From Paracoccaceae bacterium (GTDB lineage Bacteria > Pseudomonadota > Alphaproteobacteria > Rhodobacterales > Rhodobacteraceae), in contig JABURR010000017.1 of assembly GCA_014762635.1 (NCBI GenBank), positions 124,001 to 188,000 on the forward strand: DNA of 64,000 nt. Reading direction: 5' to 3'. The notes beneath the pieces were generated by a model. The model made no database searches, was not told the DNA's origin, and saw only the letters and a program-made list of their open reading frames with translations. Shown one piece after another: positions 44,733-53,254 of this stretch (positions are counted from its first letter, which is position 1; every line of letters begins with the position of its first letter). Made by a program: the position numbers and the translations under genes.

Positions 44733-45629
44733 ATGAGCAATTATACCAAACTTCCAGCACCGTCCCCGGAGCAGGGTCTCAACCGCTATATGCAGGAAAT
44801 CCGCAAGTTTCCCATGCTGGAGCCGGAAGAGGAATACATGCTGGCCAAAAGCTGGGTCGACCACCAGGACACCGAAGCGGCGCACAAGCTCGTGACATCT
44901 CACCTGCGGCTCGCGGCCAAGATCGCCATGGGTTATCGCGGCTACGGGCTGCCCCAGGCCGAGGTGATCTCGGAGGCCAACGTGGGCCTGATGCAGGCCG
45001 TGAAGCGGTTCGACCCGGAAAAGGGCTTCCGCCTCGCGACCTATGCCATGTGGTGGATCCGCGCCTCGATCCAGGAATACATCCTGCGGTCCTGGAGCTT
45101 GGTGAAACTCGGCACCACCTCGGCGCAGAAGAAGCTCTTCTTCAACCTGCGCAAGGCCAAGGCCAAGCTCGGCGCCATGGAAGAGGGTGACCTGCGCCCG
45201 GAAAACGTGGCCCAGATCGCCAAGGACCTCGGCGTGACCGAGGACGAAGTGATCTCGATGAACCGGCGCATGTCGGGGGGCGATGCCTCGCTCAACGCGA
45301 TGGTGGGCTCGGATGGCGACAGTGCGACCCAATGGCAGGACTGGCTCGAGGATGAAGGCGCCGACCAGGCCGGAGACTACGAAGAACGCGACGAACTCGA
45401 CACCCGGCGCGAGCTTCTGATCCAGGCGATGGACGTGCTCAACGACCGCGAGAAGGACATCCTCATGCAGCGCCGGCTCAAGGACCAGCCGGTCACGCTC
45501 GAGGAACTCAGCGGCCAGTACGACGTCAGCCGCGAGCGCATCCGCCAGATCGAAGTCCGCGCCTTCGAGAAGTTGCAGAAGCGCATGAAGGATCTCGCGC
45601 GCGAGAAGGGGATGCTCGCCAGGGCCTGA
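44733..45629 (+). CDS. rpoH: RNA polymerase heat-shock sigma factor RpoH
   Basis: This is the alternative sigma factor for heat-shock and, in alphaproteobacteria, oxidative-stress genes. The ATG at 44733 follows AGGAGGG at a normal distance, giving 298 residues. It has the sigma-32 layout: region 2 (KRFDPEKGFRLATYAMWWIRASIQEYILR, in parts), the RpoH box near QKKLFFNLRKAK, and region 4 with [18 protein letters not shown]. Many Rhodobacterales carry two RpoH proteins, and I cannot tell which this is. A hairpin (45644-45669) follows its stop. Confidence 0.95.
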   Translation: MSNYTKLPAPSPEQGLNRYMQEIRKFPMLEPEEEYMLAKSWVDHQDTEAAHKLVTSHLRLAAKIAMGYRGYGLPQAEVISEANVGLMQAVKRFDPEKGFRLATYAMWWIRASIQEYILRSWSLVKLGTTSAQKKLFFNLRKAKAKLGAMEEGDLRPENVAQIAKDLGVTEDEVISMNRRMSGGDASLNAMVGSDGDSATQWQDWLEDEGADQAGDYEERDELDTRRELLIQAMDVLNDREKDILMQRRLKDQPVTLEELSGQYDVSRERIRQIEVRAFEKLQKRMKDLAREKGMLARA

Positions 45630-45643
45630 TACGTCTTGGCAGA

Positions 45644-45669
45644 GGGGCGGCGCAGTGCTATGCCGCCCC
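45644..45669 (+). terminator. Strong hairpin after rpoH, without a T tract
   Basis: An 8-bp perfect GC stem (GGGGCGGC at 45644-45651, GCCGCCCC at 45662-45669) has a 10-nt loop. It lies 15 nt after the rpoH stop. No T run follows, so termination may be weak or the hairpin may protect the mRNA end. Confidence 0.5.
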
Positions 45670-45792
45670 TATGACCCGTAGCACCCTCATTACCTGCTGC
45701 ATTACCCGCTGACATCGTCAGGCGGGCCGGTCTTCTGTTTCCTCTTACAGCCGAAGTTGCTAAGCCCGCCGCGGTAGCGCGAAAGGCGAAGC

Positions 45793-47214
45793 ATGACCGA
45801 GATCAGGCTCTACAATTCGAAGACGCGTGAAGAGCAAGACTTCACTCCAATTAACCCCGATAACGTGCGGATGTATGTCTGCGGCCCCACGGTCTATGAC
45901 CGGGCGCACCTGGGCAACGCGCGGCCTGTGGTCGTGTTCGACGTGCTGAACCGGCTTCTGCGCCATGTCTACGGCGACGATCACGTCACCTACGTGCGCA
46001 ACTTCACCGACGTGGACGACAAGATCAACGCCCGCGCCGCCGAGATGAAGGCGGCGGGCGATGCGCGCACGCTGGAAGAGATCGTCCGCGCCCTGACCGA
46101 TGAGACCATCGACTGGTATCACGCCGACATGGACGCACTCGGCACCAAGCGTCCGGATCATGAGCCCCGCGCAACGGCCTATATCGGCCAGATGATCGCG
46201 ATGATCGAGGACCTGATCGCCAAGGGCCACGCCTATGCCGCCGAGGGTCACGTCCTTTTTGCGGTGGAGAGCTACAAGAACTACGGCGCTCTCTCGGGCC
46301 GGTCGGTCGATGACATGATCGCAGGCGCCCGGGTCGAGGTGGCGCCTTACAAGAAGAACCCGATGGATTTCGTACTCTGGAAGCCCTCCAGCGACGATCT
46401 GCCGGGCTGGGACAGCCCCTGGGGCCGTGGCCGCCCCGGCTGGCACATCGAATGCTCGGCCATGAGCCACGAGCTGCTGGGCGAAAGCTTCGACATCCAC
46501 GGCGGCGGCATCGACCTGCAATTTCCCCACCACGAGAACGAGATCGCCCAAAGCTGCTGCGCCCACCCCGAGGGCGGCTTCGCGAACGTCTGGATGCATA
46601 ACGAGATGCTCCAGGTCGAGGGCAAGAAGATGTCGAAATCGCTGGGCAACTTCTTCACTGTTCGCGATTTGCTGGAGCAGGGCATCCCGGGCGAGGTGAT
46701 CCGGTTTGTCCTCCTCCGGACCCATTACCGAAAGCCGATGGATTGGACTGAGACGAAGGTGCGCGAGGCTGAAGCCACGTTGCGCTCCTGGAGAAGGCTC
46801 ACACGTGGTGTAGAACCTGGAAATGTGTCAGAAACGGAAGTCGCACCTCTCTACAATGACCTTAATACGTACGGCACGATTCAACGGCTTCGGGCGATGG
46901 CGACCGCGATCGAAAAGGGAATCGACACTCCAGAAGGTCCAGTTTCTGTCGAAGACTTCCTAGCGTCTGCTCAGTTGCTCGGATTCTTGCTGCCGGAGAT
47001 GGGTGCATGGGCAGAGACACCGGACCTGCAACCTTATGCGAGCCGGTTGGCTGAATTGCGGGTGTCGGCGATGGAAACCAAGGACTTTTCTGCGGTGGAT
47101 GAAATGAAGGCCGCACTCGTTGCTGCCGGTGTGGAAGTTCGCATGTCCAAAGAGGGCGTCGAACTTGTTCCCGGCCCCGACTTCGACCCGGCCAAGCTCG
47201 AGGCCTCGAAATGA
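45793..47214 (+). CDS. cysS: Cysteinyl-tRNA synthetase
   Basis: This class I synthetase charges tRNA-Cys. The 473-residue product has zinc ligand C30, the HIGH-type motif HLGN (39-42), WHIECSAM with C and H ligands, and KMSKSLGN near 278-285. The first two thirds use the window's normal GC-rich codons. From about base 46770 to 47140 the sequence becomes clearly less GC-rich (lines of 52-57 % against about 62 %) while the frame and family sequence continue. That suggests the anticodon-binding end was replaced by recombination with a relative. Confidence 0.95.
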   Translation: MTEIRLYNSKTREEQDFTPINPDNVRMYVCGPTVYDRAHLGNARPVVVFDVLNRLLRHVYGDDHVTYVRNFTDVDDKINARAAEMKAAGDARTLEEIVRALTDETIDWYHADMDALGTKRPDHEPRATAYIGQMIAMIEDLIAKGHAYAAEGHVLFAVESYKNYGALSGRSVDDMIAGARVEVAPYKKNPMDFVLWKPSSDDLPGWDSPWGRGRPGWHIECSAMSHELLGESFDIHGGGIDLQFPHHENEIAQSCCAHPEGGFANVWMHNEMLQVEGKKMSKSLGNFFTVRDLLEQGIPGEVIRFVLLRTHYRKPMDWTETKVREAEATLRSWRRLTRGVEPGNVSETEVAPLYNDLNTYGTIQRLRAMATAIEKGIDTPEGPVSVEDFLASAQLLGFLLPEMGAWAETPDLQPYASRLAELRVSAMETKDFSAVDEMKAALVAAGVEVRMSKEGVELVPGPDFDPAKLEASK

Positions 47215-47259
47215 TCGCCGCTCGCCTCACCAAGGGTAGCGCCCGGTCCGCGCGGGGTG

Positions 47260-47325
47260 GGCGTGAAGCGCCCGCCCCGTGGGGGGGCGGGACGGGCGCT
47301 GCCCGGGCTGACGCCCGGGCGGGCA
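47260..47325 (-). repeat. GC-rich double-hairpin dispersed repeat, copy B
   Basis: This is the reverse complement of the element at 15838-15890. The shared core is CCCGGGCG, one or two variable bases, then CAGCCCGGGCAGCGCCCG. The outer arms (GGGGCGGG and related) differ but keep the ability to fold. It lies in the 178-nt gap between cysS and cimA. Confidence 0.6.
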
Positions 47326-47339
47326 CATCTGACAAGAAG

Positions 47340-47380
47340 TCCGATAAAAGTCCGATAGAATTCCGATGCAATTCCGATAG
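47340..47380. repeat. Four 11-bp iterons upstream of cimA
   Basis: TCCGAT occurs at 47340, 47351, 47362 and 47373, exactly 11 bp apart, within units of the form (G/T)TCCGATxxAA. The array ends 14-15 nt before the cimA ATG at 47393, with AGGGGA between. One helical turn per repeat is what a cooperatively bound regulator would need; replication slippage is the alternative. Confidence 0.6.
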
Positions 47381-47392
47381 GGGATTTTGCCC

Positions 47393-49015
47393 ATGACACG
47401 CGAGCGGCTCTACCTTTTCGACACCACGCTCCGCGACGGGCAACAGACCCAGGGTGTGCAATTCTCGACCCCCGACAAGCACCAGATAGCGGCGACGCTC
47501 GACAGCCTCGGTATCGATTATATCGAGGGCGGCTGGCCCGGCGCGAACCCCACCGACAGCGAGTTTTTCGCCGAAGCTCCCAAGACCCGCGCCACCTTTA
47601 CCGCCTTCGGCATGACCAAGCGCGCGGGCCGCTCGGCCGAGAATGACGACGTGCTGGCCGCGGTGCTGAACGCGGGGACGCCTGCCGTGTGCCTGGTGGG
47701 AAAAACTCATGATTTTCATGTGGATACGGCGCTTGGCATCACGCTGGAAGAGAACCTCGAAAACATCGCCCGCTCGGTCGAGCATTGCGTGTCGCAGGGG
47801 CGCGAGGCGCTGTTTGACGCCGAGCATTTCTTCGACGGCTACAAGGCCAATGCCGATTATGCGCTGGCCTGTCTTCGCGCCGCGTTCGAGGCCGGCGCGC
47901 GCTGGATCGTGCTGTGTGATACCAACGGCGGTGCGCTGCCCAGCGAAGTGGGCGCGATCACCCGCGCGGTGATCGAGGCGGGTATCCCGGGCGAAAACCT
48001 CGGCATCCACACCCACGACGACACCGGCAACGCGGTGGCCAATTCGCTGGCCGCCCTCGAAGCCGGCGCCCGTCAGATCCAAGGCACCCTGAACGGCCTG
48101 GGCGAGCGCTGCGGGAACGCGAATCTGACCACGATCATCCCGACGCTGCTGTTGAAGGAACCCTATAAGAGCCGTTTTGAAACAGGGATTTCCGCGGAAA
48201 ACCTGGCAAAGATCACACGCGCCTCGCGGCTGCTGGACGACATCCTGAACCGTGTGCCGAACCGCGCCGCGCCCTACGTGGGTGCTTCGGCTTTTGCGCA
48301 CAAGGCGGGGCTTCACGCGAGCGCGATCCTGAAGGATCCCACGACCTATGAGCATGTGGATCCAGCCTCGGTCGGGAACACCCGTATTGTCCCGATGTCG
48401 AACCAGGCCGGGCAGTCGAACCTGCGCTCGCGCCTTGCCGATATGGGTGTGGAAGTGGAAAAGGGTGAACCGGCGCTGGGGCGTATCCTCGAGACCGTCA
48501 AGGCGCGCGAGGCCGAGGGCTACAGCTATGACACCGCGCAGGCGAGCTTCGAACTGGTCGCGCGCCGTGAACTCGGCCAGCTGCCCAGCTTTTTCGAGGT
48601 CAAGCGCTACAAGGTCACCGTCGAGCGCCGCAAGAACAAATATGACAGGATGGTCAGCCTGTCAGAGGCCGTGGTCGTGGTGAAGATCGGCGGCGAGAAA
48701 AAACTGTCTGTCTCGGAATCCATGGATGAGACCGGCGCGGATCGCGGCCCGGTGAACGCACTGTCGAAGGCGCTGGCCAAGGACCTCGGCCCTTACCAGG
48801 AGTATATCGACGACCTGCGCCTGGTCGACTTCAAGGTGCGCATCACCCAGGGCGGCACCGAGGCCGTCACCCGCGTCATCATCGACAGCGAAGACAGCGC
48901 CGGGCACCGCTGGTCCACCGTGGGCGTGTCGCCCAATATCGTGGATGCCTCTTTCGAGGCGCTGCTGGACGCCATCACATGGAAACTTGTGCGCGACGGG
49001 GCGCCGGTGGCGTGA
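47393..49015 (+). CDS. cimA: (R)-citramalate synthase CimA
   Basis: The enzyme joins pyruvate and acetyl-CoA to (R)-citramalate, the threonine-independent entry to isoleucine. The 540-residue length and the sequence (LFDTTLRDGQQTQGVQFS at the N-terminus, HTHDDTGNAVANSL, GTLNGLGERCGNANL) fit the CimA branch of the isopropylmalate-synthase family, with the C-terminal regulatory LeuA dimer domain present. The ATG at 47393 is preferred over a TTG at 47387 because of the AGGGGA spacing. The 11-bp iterons upstream may control it. Its stop overlaps the next gene (GTGA). Confidence 0.9.
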   Translation: MTRERLYLFDTTLRDGQQTQGVQFSTPDKHQIAATLDSLGIDYIEGGWPGANPTDSEFFAEAPKTRATFTAFGMTKRAGRSAENDDVLAAVLNAGTPAVCLVGKTHDFHVDTALGITLEENLENIARSVEHCVSQGREALFDAEHFFDGYKANADYALACLRAAFEAGARWIVLCDTNGGALPSEVGAITRAVIEAGIPGENLGIHTHDDTGNAVANSLAALEAGARQIQGTLNGLGERCGNANLTTIIPTLLLKEPYKSRFETGISAENLAKITRASRLLDDILNRVPNRAAPYVGASAFAHKAGLHASAILKDPTTYEHVDPASVGNTRIVPMSNQAGQSNLRSRLADMGVEVEKGEPALGRILETVKAREAEGYSYDTAQASFELVARRELGQLPSFFEVKRYKVTVERRKNKYDRMVSLSEAVVVVKIGGEKKLSVSESMDETGADRGPVNALSKALAKDLGPYQEYIDDLRLVDFKVRITQGGTEAVTRVIIDSEDSAGHRWSTVGVSPNIVDASFEALLDAITWKLVRDGAPVA

Positions 49016-49767
49016 GCATCCAGGCCTGCGCCGAACTGGTCCAGCGGGGCGACCCCGACAGGTTCCTGGCTGCCATGGCCGTGCCCGTGGCGGCGCGGGC
49101 GGTCCTGTTCCCGATCTATGCCTTCAACCTCGAAGTGGCGCGTGCGCCCTGGGTCACGCAGGAGCCGATGATCGCAGAGATGCGCCTGCAATGGTGGCGC
49201 GACGCGCTGGAGGAGATCGCTCAGGGCGGCCCCGTGCGCAGGCATGAGGTCGCGACGCCGTTGGCCGAGGTTCTGGATGCAGAGGGTGCAGGCCTGCTGG
49301 ACGCCCTGGTCGAGGCGCGGCGTTGGGACATCGCGCGTGAGCCCTTTGCCGGGGTTCCGGCGCTGGAGGCCTACCTGGAGGCCACGTCTGGGCATCTTGC
49401 CTGGGCGGCGGCGCGGGCGCTTGGTGCTGCGGAGGGGGAGGCAGCCTTCAGGGACATGGCCTATGCGGCGGGGCTGGCGAACTGGTTGCTGGCGGCGCCG
49501 TCGCTGGCCGCAGCGGGTGTGGCGCCATTGCCGGAGGCCGCCCCCGAAGCCATCGCCGATCTGGCGTGGAACGGGTTGCGGCGTTGGCGCAAGGGGCGGG
49601 GGCTGAAACTTCCGAAACGCGCCCGACCCGCGGCACTGGCCTTCTGGCGCGCGCCTTCACTGCTGCGGCAAGCGGCGAAGGACCCGGATCGGGTTCTGGG
49701 AGCAGGGCTGGCACAATCCGAATTCGCCCGGCGCGGCGGGTTGCTGCTGCACAGCTTCCGGCTCTGA
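49012..49767 (+). CDS. Squalene/phytoene-synthase-fold protein, NDUFAF6-like
   Basis: This 251-residue protein has the trans-isoprenyl diphosphate synthase fold, but the aspartate-rich catalytic motifs are degenerate. Recognisable are VLFPIYAFNLEVAR near the N-terminus and MRLQWWRDALEEI near 59-71, typical of the NDUFAF6 (complex I assembly factor) branch found in alphaproteobacteria and mitochondria. It is thus more likely a respiratory assembly factor than a carotenoid enzyme. The GTG start overlaps the cimA stop, so they are co-transcribed. Its stop abuts the stop of the convergent MFS gene. Confidence 0.78.
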   Translation: MSIQACAELVQRGDPDRFLAAMAVPVAARAVLFPIYAFNLEVARAPWVTQEPMIAEMRLQWWRDALEEIAQGGPVRRHEVATPLAEVLDAEGAGLLDALVEARRWDIAREPFAGVPALEAYLEATSGHLAWAAARALGAAEGEAAFRDMAYAAGLANWLLAAPSLAAAGVAPLPEAAPEAIADLAWNGLRRWRKGRGLKLPKRARPAALAFWRAPSLLRQAAKDPDRVLGAGLAQSEFARRGGLLLHSFRL

Positions 49768-50994
49768 TCAGGTCTTTTTCGGCTGCATCACCAGCCAGAT
49801 CAGCGCGGCCCCGGCAAGGGTCAGCAGCGGGATCATGGCAAGGTTCACGGCGGCCCAGCCCTCTTGCGGGGTGCCGCCCGAGCAGTTCATCAGCCCGCCA
49901 GAGGACAGCGAGGCCAGCGTCACGCAGCCGAAAACGATCATGTCGTTCATGCCCTGAACCCGGCCACGCTCTTCGGGGGTGTGGGCGCTGGCGAGCATCG
50001 TCGTCGCGCCAATGAAGCCGAAGTTCCAGCCAAGTCCGAGCAGGATCAAGGCGATGAAGAAGTTTTCAAGCTCCACACCCGCAAGGCCGACCAGACCGGC
50101 GCTGGCAAGAATGGCAAGACCGATCGCGACGATCCGTTCAACGCCGAAGCGGCGGATCAGGTGACCGGTGAAGAATGAGGGCGCGAACATCGCCAGCACA
50201 TGTGCCGTCACGATGTCAGCCGCATTGCCCTTGTCGAAACCGCAACCCACCACCGCCAGAGGGGCCGAGGTCATCACCAGGTTCATCAGCGCGTAGGAGA
50301 CCATGGCGCAGATGATTGCCACCGCGATCCGGGGCGTTTTCAGCAATTCCCAGCGGCTGCGTCCTTTCGGGGCATCCTTGCTTGGCGGGGGCGGTGTTGG
50401 GATGTCGAGGAAGAAAAAGAGAAGCGAACCGGCGAGGTTCACGCCGATGACGGCCAGATAGGTGCCCAGGAACGGAACCACCATCGCATCCGCCGTCACC
50501 TTCACGATCTGCGGGCCGAGCACGGCCGAGACCAGTCCCCCGGCCAGCACGTAGCTGATCGCCTTCGGGCGATACTCCTCCGACGCGGTGTCGGCAGCGG
50601 CGAAGCGGTAAAAACCCTGCGCAGACATGTACATGCCGGTAAAGAGCGAGCCGAGTAGGAACAGCGCAAAGCTCGACTGCATCAACCCGTATGCGCCGAT
50701 CGCCGCCCCCACGGACCCGCCTAAAGCGCCGCTGAAGAAGCCCACGCGACGGCCAAAGCGCTGCATGATCGCGGCCAGCGGCGTGGCCCAAAGCATGGAC
50801 CCCAGAACGATCATCGAGATGGGCAGCGTCGCGTAGCAGATATTCGAGGCAAGCGACTGGCCTGCAAGTCCGCCGATGGTGAAGATCATCGGCATCTGTG
50901 CGCCCATGGTCGCCTGCGCGGCGAACAGGATCACCACGTTCCGTTTCGCGCGGCGGTCGTCGTGGGGCAGGCTCTGGGCGGCAAGATCAGACAT
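49768..50994 (-). CDS. Major facilitator superfamily transporter
   Basis: This 408-residue protein has about 12 hydrophobic segments in two sets of six, with the loop 2-3 motif RFGRRVGFFSGALGG and a central polar loop (PTPPPPSKDAPKGRSRWELL near 200-220, in parts). No substrate signature is visible. It lies 38 nt downstream of cobB on the same strand and may be part of the cobalamin run, but a precursor or cobalt role is only a guess from position. Confidence 0.88.
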   Translation of the reverse strand: MSDLAAQSLPHDDRRAKRNVVILFAAQATMGAQMPMIFTIGGLAGQSLASNICYATLPISMIVLGSMLWATPLAAIMQRFGRRVGFFSGALGGSVGAAIGAYGLMQSSFALFLLGSLFTGMYMSAQGFYRFAAADTASEEYRPKAISYVLAGGLVSAVLGPQIVKVTADAMVVPFLGTYLAVIGVNLAGSLLFFFLDIPTPPPPSKDAPKGRSRWELLKTPRIAVAIICAMVSYALMNLVMTSAPLAVVGCGFDKGNAADIVTAHVLAMFAPSFFTGHLIRRFGVERIVAIGLAILASAGLVGLAGVELENFFIALILLGLGWNFGFIGATTMLASAHTPEERGRVQGMNDMIVFGCVTLASLSSGGLMNCSGGTPQEGWAAVNLAMIPLLTLAGAALIWLVMQPKKT

Positions 50995-51032
50995 GCGAAT
51001 TCCGTAGCGCCAAGTCTTGCCGAAGGGAAGAA

Positions 51033-52310
51033 TTAATTGGCGGCGTCAATGATATGGGCGAAAGACCCCGAAACCCGGCCCGAGATCAGGCCCATGGGGG
51101 GCAGGGCCGTGCCCTCGGCATCTTGCGCTTCAAAGAGCGGCGCTCCTTCCGCCTTAAGGGTCGAGGCGTAGTGGAATTCATGGGCGGCGAAACGGCCACG
51201 GAATGGGCCTTCGCTGGCCGTGAGGCTTCGATAGCCAAGGTGAAGTTTCCGATTGGCAAAGCTTGTCTCCAGCGGCAACAGTCCAAGCATCTGGTGGCGC
51301 GTGCCATCGGCATCCACTAGCCCTTCGCCCAGCACCATGTAGCCGCCGCACTCACCGTAGATCTCGGTGGTTTCGGCGGCTTTTGTAAGGCCAGTCAGGA
51401 ACCGCGTGCTCGCAGCGATGCGGCCCGCGTGAAGCTCGGGATAGCCGCCGGGCAGGAAGATGAAATCCGCAGGTCCCGGAACCTCGTCCGCAAGCGGAGA
51501 GAAGAAGCTGATCTCGGCCCCCAGCGCGCGCCAGTCGGCAAGGATATGCGGGTAGGCGAAGGCGAAGGCCTCGTCCTGTGCTACGGCGATGCGCTGTGCC
51601 GGTGGGGTGAGGCCGGGGGATGAGGGCGCGGTGGAAACGGTGCCTGCGGCGGACTGGATCGCAGCAAGGTCGATATGGCTTTCCACCAGGTCGGCAGCGT
51701 GGTCAAGGAACGCCTCGAGGTCGGGGCGCTCGTGGGCCTGAACCAGACCCAGGTGCCGCGAGGGATGCGAAAGGCCGGCGTTCCGCGGAACCGCGCCCAG
51801 AACCGGCAGGACCGGCTCCAGCGCGCGGCGCAGCATTGCCTCGTGCCTTGGGGAGCCCACTCGATTAAGGATCACACCCGCGAAATGGCCCATCAGCCGC
51901 GTATCATGATCGCGAAATCCCGTGATCAGCGGCGCGACGGATTGCGCCATACGGGCTGCATCCACCACAAGGATGACGGGGGTTCCCAAGATTGCGGCTA
52001 GATCGGCAGAGGATCCCCGGCCGTCGGGCGGCGCCCCGTCGAAAAGCCCCATGGCGCCTTCGACGACAAGCAGGTCCTGCGCCCCAGCAGCCAGAGCCCG
52101 AATACGCTCAGGTGTCATCGCCCAGGCGTCGAGATTGCAGCAGGGCTGACCGCAGGCGGCCTCGTGAAAGCGCGGGTCGATGTAATCGGGGCCGGATTTC
52201 GCGCCGGTGACCTTGATCCCGTGCCGCGACAGGGCGCGCAGGAGGCCAAGCGTAATTGTGGTCTTGCCGCTGCCGGAAGCCGGGGCGGCGATCATGATGC
52301 CGCGGGTCAT
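51033..52310 (-). CDS. cobB: Cobyrinic acid a,c-diamide synthase CobB
   Basis: This ATP- and glutamine-dependent amidase of the corrin ring acts at side chains a and c (or on hydrogenobyrinate in aerobic strains). The 425-residue product has a P-loop (APASGSGKTT at 9-18), a DYIDPRFHEAA stretch near 44, and a C-terminal class I glutamine amidotransferase domain with GECGGYMVLG around the nucleophilic cysteine and EFHYAS near the end. It overlaps cobA by 4 nt. No cobalamin riboswitch lies upstream in this run. Confidence 0.92.
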   Translation of the reverse strand: MTRGIMIAAPASGSGKTTITLGLLRALSRHGIKVTGAKSGPDYIDPRFHEAACGQPCCNLDAWAMTPERIRALAAGAQDLLVVEGAMGLFDGAPPDGRGSSADLAAILGTPVILVVDAARMAQSVAPLITGFRDHDTRLMGHFAGVILNRVGSPRHEAMLRRALEPVLPVLGAVPRNAGLSHPSRHLGLVQAHERPDLEAFLDHAADLVESHIDLAAIQSAAGTVSTAPSSPGLTPPAQRIAVAQDEAFAFAYPHILADWRALGAEISFFSPLADEVPGPADFIFLPGGYPELHAGRIAASTRFLTGLTKAAETTEIYGECGGYMVLGEGLVDADGTRHQMLGLLPLETSFANRKLHLGYRSLTASEGPFRGRFAAHEFHYASTLKAEGAPLFEAQDAEGTALPPMGLISGRVSGSFAHIIDAAN

Positions 52311-53158
52311 GCGCTTTCGGCGGGACGCCCCCGGCCCAGCGGGTCGAGGTCGCGTGGGGCCTCTCCGGCGGCCAGAGCCTGCCAGTCCAGCACCTGCCGC
52401 ATCAGGGTGGAACGCCCCACGCAGATGATCGCGGGCGGTTCCAGACCGCTTTGGGCAAGGTCCTCGACCACTGTGCCCAGAGTCGTTTCGAGCACCTGCT
52501 GCGCCTTGGTCGTCGCGCTTGTCACCACCGCGACCGGCTCGGCGGCCGGGCGGCCCGCATCAAGCAGCGCACCGGCGATCCGCTCGATATGCTTCATGCC
52601 CATGTAGATCACGATCACCTGCGACCCCTTGGAGATCGCCGCCCAGTCGAGCGAAGTCGGCGTCTCACCGGTCTGGTCGTGGCCGGTCACGAAGGTAACC
52701 GCCTGGTTCACGTCGCGATGGGTCACGGGGATGCCCGCGTAGGCCAATCCGCCGATCCCGGCGCTGATGCCGGGGATGATCCGGATCGGGACGCCCTTCT
52801 GGACGAGGGTCTGCGCCTCTTCGCCGCCCCGGCCGAAGACGAACGGATCGCCGCCCTTCAGGCGCAGCACCCGCTTGCCTGCGCGCGAAAGCTCCACCAA
52901 GTGGAGGGAGATATCCCGTTGCTTCGCCGAAGGCTTGCCGCCGCGCTTGCCGGCATAGATCGCCTCGGCCTGCGGCGCCCAGTCCAGGATCGCCGTCTCC
53001 ACCAAAGCGTCGTAGACGATCACATCGGCCTGCCGCAGCGCGTTCAGCCCGTGAAGCGTCAACAGGCCCGGATCGCCCGGACCGGCGCCACAAAGCCAGA
53101 CCCAGCCGGGCTCAAGCACGGGCCAGTCGAAGGCGGGAAGGGTGGGCGAGTCGGTCAT
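52307..53158 (-). CDS. cobA: Uroporphyrinogen-III C-methyltransferase CobA
   Basis: This SAM-dependent enzyme makes precorrin-2, the entry to cobalamin. The 283-residue product has the tetrapyrrole-methylase motifs CGAGPGDPGLLTL, VIVYDALV, RLKGGDPFVFGRGGEE and PGISAGIGGLAYAGIPVTHR. It is the single-domain form without the CysG dehydrogenase/ferrochelatase half. The start at 53158 is the first good ATG with the family N-terminus; the long open frame upstream of it runs antisense to cbiD. It is first in the leftward cobA-cobB run and divergent from cbiD. Confidence 0.94.
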   Translation of the reverse strand: MTDSPTLPAFDWPVLEPGWVWLCGAGPGDPGLLTLHGLNALRQADVIVYDALVETAILDWAPQAEAIYAGKRGGKPSAKQRDISLHLVELSRAGKRVLRLKGGDPFVFGRGGEEAQTLVQKGVPIRIIPGISAGIGGLAYAGIPVTHRDVNQAVTFVTGHDQTGETPTSLDWAAISKGSQVIVIYMGMKHIERIAGALLDAGRPAAEPVAVVTSATTKAQQVLETTLGTVVEDLAQSGLEPPAIICVGRSTLMRQVLDWQALAAGEAPRDLDPLGRGRPAESA

Positions 53159-53219
53159 GGGTTGGTTATGGCAAGCGGAAGGGCGACGCGAAAGACAAAG
53201 AACGACCTCAGTTGCCCGA

Positions 53220-53248
53220 TTGGCGTCCTTCGCGCGGGTGCCTATAGT
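53220..53248 (+). promoter_or_regulatory. Promoter of cbiD, predicting a leaderless message
   Basis: TTGGCG (53220-53225) and TATAGT (53243-53248) are 17 nt apart. The -10 ends 6 nt before the cbiD ATG at 53255, so transcription should start at or next to the A of the ATG. No Shine-Dalgarno precedes the gene. Confidence 0.6.
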
Positions 53249-53254
53249 CGCCGC

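Noticed and set aside
52451-53254. Upstream in-frame extension of cbiD
   Set aside because: It lies antisense to cobA. The cbiD family N-terminus and a promoter place the start at 53255.
53159-53254. Cobalamin riboswitch between cobA and cbiD
   Set aside because: The gap is only 96 nt and lacks a B12 box. A normal promoter fills it.
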